This document shows, in pieces, positions 32,877 through 41,496 of a DNA stretch of 64,000 nt. Position 1 is the first letter of the stretch. The number at the start of each line of letters is the position of its first letter. The notes beneath the pieces were generated by a model that was not told where the DNA came from, did not search any database, and saw only the letters and a list, made by a program, of their open reading frames with translations. Source of the DNA: VBAU01 sp036005185 (GTDB lineage Bacteria; Bacteroidota; Bacteroidia; Chitinophagales; Chitinophagaceae); assembly GCA_036005185.1 (NCBI GenBank), contig DASYQS010000008.1:91866-155865 (forward strand), given 5' to 3'. Made by a program: the position numbers and the translations under genes.

Positions 32877-33362
32877 GTGGTAAAGAAATTAGAAGTAACA
32901 AGAATATTCAATGCTCCGGTTGAAGATGTTTGGAAAATTTGGACAGAGCCTGAATATGTAATGCAATGGTGGGGGCCCGATAAATTCACTTGTCCGTTTG
33001 CAAAAATTGATTTTAAGGAAGGCAGCACTTCTTTGGTGAGTATGAAAGCACCAGACGAATTTGGTGGACAGGTTCATTACAATATTTGGAATTACACGAA
33101 AATTATTCACCTGCAAAGTATAGAGTTTGTTATGAATTTAGCGGACATAAACGGCAATAAGCAGAAGCCCACAGAAGTCGGTATGCCTGACTATTTTCCT
33201 GAAGATATAAGAACGGTTGTAACTTTTAAAGTAATTAATGCAAATGAAACAGAAATGACGGTAACAGAATATGCAGACTTTGGGCAGATGACGCATTTTG
33301 CTAAACTTGGGTTGGAACAATCGTTAGATAAAGCAACATTAATATTTATGGCAAAACAATAA
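32877..33362 (+). CDS. SRPBCC / AHSA1-like ligand-binding protein
   Basis: 161 residues starting at GTG 32877, 3 nt after the VOC stop. TRIFNAPVEDVWKIWTEPEY and QWWGPDKFTCPFAKIDFKEG are the AHSA1 (Hsp90 ATPase activator homologue) signatures, with RTVVTFKVINANETEMTVTE in the later strands and a final amphipathic helix. The helix-grip fold binds hydrophobic ligands. Last gene of the arsR operon; directly followed by the second attC-like repeat, only 8 nt after its stop. Confidence 0.9.
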   Translation: MVKKLEVTRIFNAPVEDVWKIWTEPEYVMQWWGPDKFTCPFAKIDFKEGSTSLVSMKAPDEFGGQVHYNIWNYTKIIHLQSIEFVMNLADINGNKQKPTEVGMPDYFPEDIRTVVTFKVINANETEMTVTEYADFGQMTHFAKLGLEQSLDKATLIFMAKQ

Positions 33363-33369
33363 CAACGAA

Positions 33370-33501
33370 CCGCTAACAAGGTATTAGCAAAAGCAGGGTC
33401 GAGGTGCAAAATTCAATATTAGTAATTCTATTTAGCCTTTGTACTAATTTTGAGCTGACGTTTTTCAAATCCCTGCCTTCGCCAATACCCAAACCGTTGG
33501 T
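33370..33501. repeat. attC-like imperfect inverted repeat 2
   Basis: Left arm 33372-33398 (gctaac, then aaggtattagcaaaagcagg) pairs with right arm 33471-33500 (ccctgccttcgccaataccc, then ccgttgg). Sixteen of 19 inner positions pair, plus an outer gctaac/gttgg core, with unpaired bases on one arm and a 72-nt apical part. Size and bulged asymmetry resemble integron attC sites; no integrase is in the window. Confidence 0.5.
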
Positions 33502-33527
33502 AGTAATGCTGTCAGACACTCCACTAA

Positions 33528-34141
33528 ATTCAAATACTCTCAATCGCAGACTCTATTATTGATAAGCAAGACAATGAACAAATTTGGAATTTATCAGAAG
33601 TTGACATAACAGAGTTCTTCTCAACTGATGATTATTTTACAAGTAAAAAAAACAAAAACGGGCTTGTGCTAGTTGGAGGAAGTGCTGGTATGTCATCAGG
33701 TACGGCAAACAACCTGCTTATTTTGCTTGCTTGTTTGGACACATTGAAAATTATTTGCGCTGGACAAGTCGGCGACATCGATCAATCTGATATCAGAGAC
33801 CTGAATAATGATGAGATAAAGGAGATTGTTTGCCGTTCGAGTACAATGTGGATGGGTGAGTGTAATGATAGTTACGAAATTTTCTACTTCAATGGCGGGA
33901 AACAGAATTTTCTTTTTTCCACTCTACATCAGTCATCGATTGCGGTCGAGATAATTTGAGTGAATTTAAGTTAGGTGACACACTTGAACATAAATTTGAC
34001 TGTTCAATCTTAAAAATGGATGACAAACGATATGCTGTCCAACAAATTCAAACAACCAAAATTCACAATGGTGAAATCTCTGACGAAGATCTAAAGAACT
34101 TAAAACTAAGTATTGATACAGCTATAATTAAAATGAGATGA
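33528..34141 (+). pseudogene. Decayed gene of unknown family (no start codon, frame break)
   Basis: A frame runs from a stop at 33525 to a TGA at 33957-33959 and reads as real protein (LVLVGGSAGMSSGTANNLLI, DIDQSDIRDLNNDEIKEI), but has no ATG; the first possible starts are a GTG at 33666, deep inside the conserved-looking part. A second frame (to 34141) overlaps its end and continues with DKRYAVQQIQTTKIHNGEIS. Joining the two around 33930-33950 gives one plausible protein of about 200 residues, so I read this as a gene truncated at its 5' end next to the attC-like repeat and frameshifted once. Family unknown. Confidence 0.5.
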
Positions 34142-34169
34142 GAGCTCTGTTCATAACAGGCCTAAAACC

Positions 34170-34889
34170 TTAATTAACTTTCTTCACACTGCCACTGCCG
34201 GCAATATGGCTAGATACCTGTCCATCACCTTTATAACGAACATCGCCGCTGCCAGCAATATTTACATCCAGCTTAACACTGGCAAAAATGTCTGCATTGC
34301 CACTGCCATAAATTTTTATGGTGGCATCTTCAGATTTCAGATCCATTGCTCTTACATTACCGCTGCCACGTACTACAGCTTTAAATGATTTTGTTTCACC
34401 TTTTAAATCAATATCTCCGCTGCCATTGGTTTCTGTATTTATTTCCGGCGCATCTGCATTCATTTTAATATTGGCACTGCCACTTACTTCAAGCTCCAAT
34501 TTTGATGTGTTCACAATCTTTGACTGACCAATAATATTACCTGATCCGTAAGAGTGAATATTTTCAAAATCGGGTGAGGAAACAAATATTTTGACCTCCC
34601 GACTTGGACGAAGCCAAGCGTCATTTTTTGTTCGCACATGGAGTGTCGAACCGTCAATATAAGTTTCAATGTAAGGAAGCAGGTTTTCTTCTGCTTCTAT
34701 TTTTACTGACTGATTTCCACTCGAAACATATATATTAAACGAGCCATGAGAAGAAACACTTTTAAAACTACCTAGTGACCTTTCTTCTGTTTTTACATTC
34801 CCATTGCCCCGTATCCTTTTGCCGGATACATAGCGGCATGAAGAAAATAATGCAACGGTTACCAATGCTAAAAGAAAAACCTTTTTCAT
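34170..34889 (-). CDS. GIN-domain (DUF2807) lipoprotein
   Basis: 239 residues. MKKVFLLALVTVALFSSC is a lipoprotein signal with the modified cysteine at residue 18. The body is a right-handed beta-helix made of short GSGN/GSGD turns (SYGSGNIIG, EVSGSANI, NGSGDIDL, VRGSGNVRA, YGSGNADI, AGSGDVRY, AGSGSVKK), the hallmark of the DUF2807 auto-transporter adhesin head-like family common in Bacteroidota. It is presumably tethered in the envelope; no biochemical function is established. Single gene, convergent with the accessory region. Confidence 0.9.
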   Translation of the reverse strand: MKKVFLLALVTVALFSSCRYVSGKRIRGNGNVKTEERSLGSFKSVSSHGSFNIYVSSGNQSVKIEAEENLLPYIETYIDGSTLHVRTKNDAWLRPSREVKIFVSSPDFENIHSYGSGNIIGQSKIVNTSKLELEVSGSANIKMNADAPEINTETNGSGDIDLKGETKSFKAVVRGSGNVRAMDLKSEDATIKIYGSGNADIFASVKLDVNIAGSGDVRYKGDGQVSSHIAGSGSVKKVN

Positions 34890-35132
34890 GATGTGAAAGT
34901 TTTGGTTGTGCTATAAAATTACTGATTCCAATTGGACGGTTGAATTTGAGGCATATAAAAATGAATAATCTCTGATTCCCTGAATATCATTTTAAAATTT
35001 GTTGTCCGGATTTTGAAAACATGGTTGTCTTTATTAAAACAAGGTACCATGGGAATTCCCATCCGCCAAAGGTTTAAAACATAAGATGATGTAATTTGAA
35101 GTGAAAACAAATTTTTTTTGAAAATACCTATT

Positions 35133-35522
35133 ATGAAAAAATTTTTATTTCTTATTAGAGAAGACTTGAGCAAAATACGGAAGTCCAGCGAAGAAGAGCT
35201 TTATGAAGACATTCGTAAAATGGATGAATGGGTGAAGGCATTAGTCCAATCTGGTAATTATTTATTTGGTGATGGATTACTTGCTGTTGGCAAGTATGTA
35301 AGCAAGGATCATGTGCTTTCAGACGGTCCGTTTATTGAAGCCAAAGAGGCAGTAAGCGGTTACGTTTTCATGCAAGCCAAAGATATTAATGATGCAGCTT
35401 CAATTGCTCAAACCTGTCCGCATGTAATAGAAAGAAAAATGATCATAGAAATAAGACCTGTCATGGGTTTAAAAGATATTAGGGAATTAGGCGATGAAAA
35501 AAGAGCAACAAGCAGCAAATGA
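35133..35522 (+). CDS. DGPF-domain (YCII-related) protein
   Basis: 129 residues from ATG 35133. The ferredoxin-like YCII fold is marked by MKKFLFLIRED at the start, the motif VLSDGPFIEAKEAVSGYVFM (DGPF itself at about residue 70) and AQTCPHVIERKMIIEIRPV. Genes of this type are the regular partners of ECF42 sigma factors, and here the next gene is such a sigma factor with a 29-nt overlap. The protein may be a sensor or a target of that sigma factor; no enzyme reaction is proven. Confidence 0.9.
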   Translation: MKKFLFLIREDLSKIRKSSEEELYEDIRKMDEWVKALVQSGNYLFGDGLLAVGKYVSKDHVLSDGPFIEAKEAVSGYVFMQAKDINDAASIAQTCPHVIERKMIIEIRPVMGLKDIRELGDEKRATSSK

Positions 35523-36744
35523 TTTATACAAAACTCATTTCGGAAAGATTGTAGCTTCCATACTTCAATTTTCCCGTGACATTGATCTTGGAACAGCGGA
35601 AGATCTGGTGCAAGATTCTTTTGTTGCAGCCCTGACAACCTGGGAAAATACAGGCATCCCTGATAATCCTGCCGGATGGATTTATAACGTTTGCAAGAAT
35701 AAGGCGCTGACTAAAATTAAAAGAGATAAAAAATTCAAAGGTCGGTTTGAAAACGGTGAGACTATTTCGGAAGAACTGGAACTTTCAGAATCTGCCTTTG
35801 ACGACCAGCAATTAAAATTATTATTCGCCTGTGCTCATCCTTATTTATCACCAAAGGTGCAAGTAGTGATCACACTTAAATATGTTGTCAATCTAAAAGC
35901 AAAGTCTATCGCTAGGGTATTGGGAATGACAATTGATGGAGTTGATAAGCTTCTTTTAAGGGCAAGACAAAAAATAAAGCTGGAAAACATTTTTTTAAAA
36001 GAGCCTTCTGCTCTTGAACTAAGATCAAGAATACCCATCGTTCACAAAATTCTTTACCTCATTTTTAATGAAGGGTATAAATCTTCTTGGGGCAAGGAAT
36101 TAATAAGAGAAGAACTTTGTGAAGATGCATTGTTGATGTCCAGATCGCTTTTGGAAAGCAAAATCAATAATAAAGACACGAAAGCATTATATGCGCTTAT
36201 GTTGTTTAATGCTGCAAGATTTAAATCCAGATTTGGGACTTCCGGTGAGTTGCTTGATCTTGAAGAGCAGGATCGTAGCCTATGGAACAAAGAATTGGTT
36301 GCGCTCGCCTCTGACTATCTGAAACAATCGGCAGGAGATGAAACATCTTCTTACCAATACGAAGCTTCCATTGCTTATTTACACTGTACAGCAAAAGATT
36401 TTGAATCTACCGATTGGATAACGATTAGCAACCTTTACTTTAAATTATTACAAAGCAATCCCAACCCTTTTGTTGAATTAAATTATGCTATCGCTTTATA
36501 CTTTGCAGGCAAGAAAGAAACAGCATTCGATCTGCTAAATGACTTGCGAAAAAGAACTTTTCTAAACAAATACTATCTGCTCAATGCAACATTAGGAAAG
36601 CTTAATTTTCTGGAAGGAAATTATACCAAAGCAAAAGAATTTTACATTAAAACCCTTGATCAAACAAACCTTCAAGTTGAAAAGGATTTTATTCTTAGAA
36701 TGATCAATAAGATAAGGGAAAAGGAAAAGCTGATGCTGAATTAA
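35494..36744 (+). CDS. ECF42-type RNA polymerase sigma factor
   Basis: 416 residues, twice the length of a simple ECF sigma factor. Region 2 contains TAEDLVQDSFVAALTTWENT and PAGWIYNVCKNKALTKIKRD; region 4 contains VVITLKYVVNLKAKSIARVL and TIDGVDKLLLRARQKIK. The C-terminal 230 residues begin with the conserved IVHKILYLIFNEGY and continue as TPR-like helices (NPFVELNYAIALYFAGKKET), the extension that defines the ECF42 group and substitutes for a separate anti-sigma factor. The overlapping upstream DGPF gene confirms the group. Signal unknown. Confidence 0.92.
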   Translation: MKKEQQAANDLYKTHFGKIVASILQFSRDIDLGTAEDLVQDSFVAALTTWENTGIPDNPAGWIYNVCKNKALTKIKRDKKFKGRFENGETISEELELSESAFDDQQLKLLFACAHPYLSPKVQVVITLKYVVNLKAKSIARVLGMTIDGVDKLLLRARQKIKLENIFLKEPSALELRSRIPIVHKILYLIFNEGYKSSWGKELIREELCEDALLMSRSLLESKINNKDTKALYALMLFNAARFKSRFGTSGELLDLEEQDRSLWNKELVALASDYLKQSAGDETSSYQYEASIAYLHCTAKDFESTDWITISNLYFKLLQSNPNPFVELNYAIALYFAGKKETAFDLLNDLRKRTFLNKYYLLNATLGKLNFLEGNYTKAKEFYIKTLDQTNLQVEKDFILRMINKIREKEKLMLN

Positions 36745-36779
36745 GTTATGTGCAGTTGAAATTCTTAACCGGTAATGTA

Positions 36780-39206
36780 TTAATCATCGTCTTTTTTATC
36801 TTCTCTAATTTTTAAAAATGCTGCCCGGTTTGGAGCCGGATAAGGAACATTGTCTCCTTTTAATCCATGCCAAAGAACGAGATTGAACTCTAGGTCGGGA
36901 ATTGCATCTTCCTTGGTCAGGTCAAATTTTTCCGAACGCTGTTGCCATTCATTTACTGCTACATTTTTTTCCGTAATGTCAATTTGAGGTGGAACAGACG
37001 TGAATGGATTTAAGTTTGGCGCTGTAGTAAAACATCTCCACATAGGTTCGGCTGCGGCATCATATTGAGTCATTGGCGGCATGCCCAAAATCAGCTCCAT
37101 TGTTCTCAACATAGATGAAGTGGAATACATGGTGTGATCAACAAATCCTCTTTTTACTAATCCACCGGCAATATAGGCTGTGGTACGATGAGCATCGACA
37201 TGGTCAGGACCATTTTGCGCATCATCCTCAACAATAAATACGGCGCATTCTTTCCAGATCTTGCTTTTGCTTAAATATTCAACGAATAAACCTACAGCCC
37301 AATCATTGTCTGCGACATGAGCATAGGGAGTTGGTCTTCCTTTTGCCAAACCTTCATTGTGATCATTTATAAAACGAAGTGAATTAAATTGAGGAACAGC
37401 GTTCGCGGCAAGCAGCGAGTCGAACTCCATTTTCCATTGATAAAATCTTGAAGTATCTCTTACTCTCTGATCCCAACTCGTAAAGTAAGGACAGAAATGA
37501 TGCTCCAAAACGGGGATGTTTGGCTTGTAATCATCCGCGAATTCTCCATAAGTTCTATAGCTAACCCCGCTTCTTTTACACTGATCCCAAATAAAACCTC
37601 CTTTATTATTTGCAATTGGTCTGGTACCTTCCGCATCATACTCACCACCGCGATGGCCATAGCGGGTAGGCCAATGTTTTTCCAGATAATCCGTGGCATA
37701 AGCTCCCATGCTCCAGTTATGCCCGTCAGCGCTTACTTCCCCATCTACATAAAAATTATCAAGCAACACAAATTCCTTTGCTAGCTTATGTTGATTGGGA
37801 GTAATTTTTTCTCCAAATAAAACAAGTGAGGTGTCACCATTACCTTCTTTTATATCACCCAAGACCTGATCATACGTTCTGTTTTCCTTGATGATGTAAA
37901 AAACGTATTTGATCGGAGATTTTTCTCCAACCTTCATTGGGATGGGATTGCCTGGTTCACCTTTGCTCGAGGTCTCTTTTTCTTTAGTGTAGGCGGCATT
38001 CCGATAAACAATCTGTGAGTAAATACTCAATTGCTTTTCAGAAGGCGTGGTCATAATACTCAAGGTTCCTTTAAAAAGGCCACCAATATATTGTTCCTTT
38101 GAGCTCGTATCGGCTCCGTGCCAAATTACTTCACCTCTTCGTCTAACGGGATTGGGGCCAAATGGGTTTGCCATTGATGAGAACCCTTTTCCATTTGAAA
38201 CAAAAATTTTGTTGCCAATTACCTTCACATTTGTAGGATACCAGCCTGTTGGAATAAATCCTTTGCTCTTGCTCAATCCTGGCTTGCTTACATCAAATAC
38301 GGCCAGACAATTATTATCTGCATTGGCGATATACAGGGTTTTTTCATCTACACTCAATGCAACTCCATTTGAAGTAGAACCGCTGGGAGCATTTGGATAA
38401 AGAGCTGCATTCAACGTTTCGATCACTTTTCTTTTACTTGTGTTGATCACTGAAACCGAATTATCGTTTGCATTGGCTACAAACAAATAAACCCCAGTTT
38501 TTGAAAGACAAATTTCATTGGGGTTATCTCCTACAGGAATTTCTCCTGAAAACTCTCTAACTTGTGTATTATAAATATAAATTCGATCACAGCCCCAGCA
38601 ACTGATGTACAATAATTTTTTATCGGGTGACAATAAACAGGCATAAGCTTCTCCACTCAGGTTTTTTTGCTGAAGAATTTTTTTAGTTTTCAGATCAACA
38701 ACATAAAGCGAATTATTTTCTCTTGTAACTACATACAACAAATTTTTCTCGTCATCGATATCAATGCCAGCGGGGCTGATCTTGTTGGGCCATTTATCAC
38801 CCAGTTTGATACTGTCTTTTAATATCAGTTTATTATTTTGAACAGCATATTTCAAAATCCAGTTATCATTTCCTCCCGATGCATACAAAAACTTTTCATC
38901 TGCACTAAACTTAAGACCATACCAAGATTTCGGGATTTTAAGGCTGCCAAGGATTTTTTCATTTTTTGCATCAATCAATTGCAGTGATTGAGTGCTTTGT
39001 CCATTATTAGTAACAGCCAAATATTTTTTTGAAGATGAGACTGCAATATTTAATGGCAGATCTCCCAAAGGCAGGCTTTTGCCAATGGGAGTTAGGCTCC
39101 ATCCATTGGGCAAATGCACTCTTTTTGCTTCAACTTGCTGTAGTGTTTGAGAAGCAGCATAGAGAGTCATTAAAAAGGATAATAACGATAGAAATAGTTT
39201 TCTCAT
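36780..39206 (-). CDS. YncE-like beta-propeller fused to a phosphoesterase domain
   Basis: 808 residues, exported (MRKLFLSLLSFLMTLYAASQ). Residues about 40-390 form a seven-bladed YVTN/YncE propeller (SSKKYLAVTNNGQ, NDNSVSVINTSKRKVIETL, DEKTLYIANADNNCLAVFDV). Residues about 430-790 are an alkaline phosphatase/phosphoesterase domain: IKYVFYIIKENRTYDQVLGD, a metal-site SADGHNWSM, VFIVEDDAQNGPDHVDAHRT and a late HGL. This fused form is widespread in Bacteroidota. It probably hydrolyses phosphate esters in the periplasm, but the substrate is unknown. Confidence 0.88.
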   Translation of the reverse strand: MRKLFLSLLSFLMTLYAASQTLQQVEAKRVHLPNGWSLTPIGKSLPLGDLPLNIAVSSSKKYLAVTNNGQSTQSLQLIDAKNEKILGSLKIPKSWYGLKFSADEKFLYASGGNDNWILKYAVQNNKLILKDSIKLGDKWPNKISPAGIDIDDEKNLLYVVTRENNSLYVVDLKTKKILQQKNLSGEAYACLLSPDKKLLYISCWGCDRIYIYNTQVREFSGEIPVGDNPNEICLSKTGVYLFVANANDNSVSVINTSKRKVIETLNAALYPNAPSGSTSNGVALSVDEKTLYIANADNNCLAVFDVSKPGLSKSKGFIPTGWYPTNVKVIGNKIFVSNGKGFSSMANPFGPNPVRRRGEVIWHGADTSSKEQYIGGLFKGTLSIMTTPSEKQLSIYSQIVYRNAAYTKEKETSSKGEPGNPIPMKVGEKSPIKYVFYIIKENRTYDQVLGDIKEGNGDTSLVLFGEKITPNQHKLAKEFVLLDNFYVDGEVSADGHNWSMGAYATDYLEKHWPTRYGHRGGEYDAEGTRPIANNKGGFIWDQCKRSGVSYRTYGEFADDYKPNIPVLEHHFCPYFTSWDQRVRDTSRFYQWKMEFDSLLAANAVPQFNSLRFINDHNEGLAKGRPTPYAHVADNDWAVGLFVEYLSKSKIWKECAVFIVEDDAQNGPDHVDAHRTTAYIAGGLVKRGFVDHTMYSTSSMLRTMELILGMPPMTQYDAAAEPMWRCFTTAPNLNPFTSVPPQIDITEKNVAVNEWQQRSEKFDLTKEDAIPDLEFNLVLWHGLKGDNVPYPAPNRAAFLKIREDKKDDD

Positions 39207-39334
39207 TCAATGAATTAATAATTAAAGATACGTGCAGATACAGTTTTTTCGCGGATCATTTAACCGTGTTAATAATAAAATAATTGGGTTAAAACACCTC
39301 CCAGTGAGAAATTGAAAATTTATAGCTTTTGCCA

Positions 39335-41425
39335 ATGTTTATTCGGGTTTTTATTTGGAAGAAAGCTCCTTTTTTAAGATTTCTGTTACCATTGATTATT
39401 GGAATTATTCTGCAATGGTATTTAAATATGCCGATACAAATCGCGTGGTGCTTATTTTGTTTTTCTATTTTTCTTTCCTTTCTCTCATTTCTGCTTTCCA
39501 ATTTTAGTCGATACAAACTTTCAGCTATAAATGGGACGGCGATTACAATGATATTTTTTGCACTTGGAAGTTTGATGATATGGTATAACGATATTCGTCA
39601 TAGCGCCGGCTGGTATGGCAATTATTATAAGCCTGGTGATTTTGTATTGATTACGCTTCAGGAACCGCCAATTGAAAAAACAAACTCATATAAAACTCTG
39701 GCCACAGTAACTGCATTGACGGAAACAAACAAATCCATCCCTGCAAAAGGTGGAGTCATTCTTTACTTTAAAAAGGATTCAAGCATTCCGAAATTAGATT
39801 TTGGCACTCAAATTATTTTTTCAAAACCCTTGCAAGAAATAAAAAATGCCGGTAACCCCGGTGGTTTTGATTATAAACGCTATAATCTTTTCCGGGGCAT
39901 TACACATCAGGCTTATTTGAAACGAGGTGATTTTAGTGTTTTGAATAAAAAAAAGCAAACACTATATGGGAAAATATTATTTCCTATAAGAGATAAAGTT
40001 TTGGCTACCCTGCGGAGATATATACGTGGCGAAAAAGAACAAGGGCTTGCAGAGGCTTTATTGATCGGGTATAAAGATGATCTTGATAAAAATCTGGTAC
40101 AATCATATACAAACACAGGTGTCGTACATGTAATTGCGATCTCGGGCTTGCATTTAGGATTGATCTATTGGCTCCTTATTCAACTATTAAAGCCCTTGAG
40201 AAAAAGGAAAATTTCTAAGTGGCTTACTCCTTTTGTGATCATAACAGGACTCTGGTTATTTACATTGCTTGCAGGCGGTCAGCCTTCCGTATTACGTTCT
40301 GCAGTTATGTTTACTTGTATTGTGTTGGCCGAAGGTTTTTCAAGGAAAACCTCGATCTATAATACACTTGCATTATCAGCCTTTATTTTGCTTTGCATTA
40401 ACCCATTTTGGCTTTGGGATGTAGGCTTTCAGCTTTCCTATGCTGCCGTACTAAGCATAGTTATTTTCATGAAGCCGATCTACAGTTGGTTTTATATTAG
40501 GAACAAGGCTTTGGATTTTATTTGGAAGATGAATGCTGTAAGCATCGCGGCTCAATTGCTCACCACTCCATTTAGCATTTATCATTTTCATCAATTCCCT
40601 AATTTCTTTTTGTTTACAAATTTTTTGGTGGTGCCCATATCTAGTGTCATTGTGCTTGGTGAAATTTTTCTTTGTGCCATCTCATTTATTCCATTTATAG
40701 CAACCCTTTCGGGAAAAACCCTTTCCTGGCTTATTTGGCTAATGAATTCCTATGTCGAAAGAATTGAAGCGCTGCCTTATTCTCTATGGGACGGAATACA
40801 AGTCAATATTACACAAGCTGTATTATTGATAATTATCGTTGCAGGCTTTGGATACTGGTTATTGGAAAAGCAAAAGGCGGGAGCATGGGTTGCCACATTT
40901 GCTCTATTATTTTTTATCTCCTTGCATTCATATTCATTTTATCAATCAAGTCATCAACATAACCTTATTGTTTACAACGTTCCAAAACACCAGGCTATTG
41001 ATATAATGAATGGAAGAGCCTGTTACTTTAATGGTGACAGTGATTTGCTTGCCGATGATTTTGCCAGGAATTTTCATCTAAAGCCATCCCGGATTTTTTA
41101 TAGGGTTGAGCCGGGAGATCAAGCATCGAATTCTTCAAAGCTGAAAGACTTTTATCAATTCGGCTCAAAACGAATTTTACTAATTGATAGAGATATAGTG
41201 TTTGATAGCAGCACCATACAGATCCCCATTGATCTATTGATCATTTCAAAAAGCCCAAAACTTTATTTAAAAAAGCTGTACCAAACGTTCAATTTTAAAC
41301 AGGTTGTTTTTGACGGATCAGTACCGGCATGGAAATTAAAATATTGGACAAAAGATTGCGACTCCTTACACGTTCCTTATCATAATGTAAATGAGAAAGG
41401 TGCTTTTGTGATGAATTTGAATTAA
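39335..41425 (+). CDS. comEC: ComEC/Rec2-type DNA-uptake channel protein
   Basis: 696 residues from ATG 39335 (the earlier codon at 39329 is a TTG). An N-terminal DUF4131 region with several membrane segments is followed by the Competence domain, with HVIAISGLHLGLIYWLL near residue 265 and QPSVLRSAVMF. About ten membrane helices are visible. The C-terminal 170 residues occupy the place of the metallo-beta-lactamase-like domain but I see no HxHxDH, so the putative nuclease site is absent, as in other Bacteroidota ComEC. comF lies at 56909. The purH promoter lies inside the last 25 nt of this gene. Confidence 0.9.
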   Translation: MFIRVFIWKKAPFLRFLLPLIIGIILQWYLNMPIQIAWCLFCFSIFLSFLSFLLSNFSRYKLSAINGTAITMIFFALGSLMIWYNDIRHSAGWYGNYYKPGDFVLITLQEPPIEKTNSYKTLATVTALTETNKSIPAKGGVILYFKKDSSIPKLDFGTQIIFSKPLQEIKNAGNPGGFDYKRYNLFRGITHQAYLKRGDFSVLNKKKQTLYGKILFPIRDKVLATLRRYIRGEKEQGLAEALLIGYKDDLDKNLVQSYTNTGVVHVIAISGLHLGLIYWLLIQLLKPLRKRKISKWLTPFVIITGLWLFTLLAGGQPSVLRSAVMFTCIVLAEGFSRKTSIYNTLALSAFILLCINPFWLWDVGFQLSYAAVLSIVIFMKPIYSWFYIRNKALDFIWKMNAVSIAAQLLTTPFSIYHFHQFPNFFLFTNFLVVPISSVIVLGEIFLCAISFIPFIATLSGKTLSWLIWLMNSYVERIEALPYSLWDGIQVNITQAVLLIIIVAGFGYWLLEKQKAGAWVATFALLFFISLHSYSFYQSSHQHNLIVYNVPKHQAIDIMNGRACYFNGDSDLLADDFARNFHLKPSRIFYRVEPGDQASNSSKLKDFYQFGSKRILLIDRDIVFDSSTIQIPIDLLIISKSPKLYLKKLYQTFNFKQVVFDGSVPAWKLKYWTKDCDSLHVPYHNVNEKGAFVMNLN

Positions 41426-41435
41426 AGTAGATTTG
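41405..41435 (+). promoter_or_regulatory. purH promoter inside the comEC 3' end
   Basis: TTTG (41405-41408), 19 nt, then TAGATTTG (41428-41435): both elements of the Bacteroidota consensus with the expected spacing, 62 nt before the purH ATG. Confidence 0.65.
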
Positions 41436-41449
41436 CGCCTTCTGACAAA

Positions 41450-41480
41450 GTCGTGCCACTGTTCAAAACCGTGGCACGAC
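41450..41480 (+). promoter_or_regulatory. Leader hairpin of purH
   Basis: A perfect 10-bp stem, gtcgtgccac / gtggcacgac, with an 11-nt loop begins about 8 nt after the expected transcription start and ends 16 nt before the ATG. No T-run follows, so it is not a terminator. It may stabilise the RNA, control translation, or be a dispersed palindrome. Confidence 0.6.
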
Positions 41481-41496
41481 TATTAACCCTCGTCAA

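Noticed and set aside
31913..33501. Composite transposon or insertion sequence carrying the arsR operon
   Set aside because: No transposase gene, no long terminal repeats and no target duplication can be seen.
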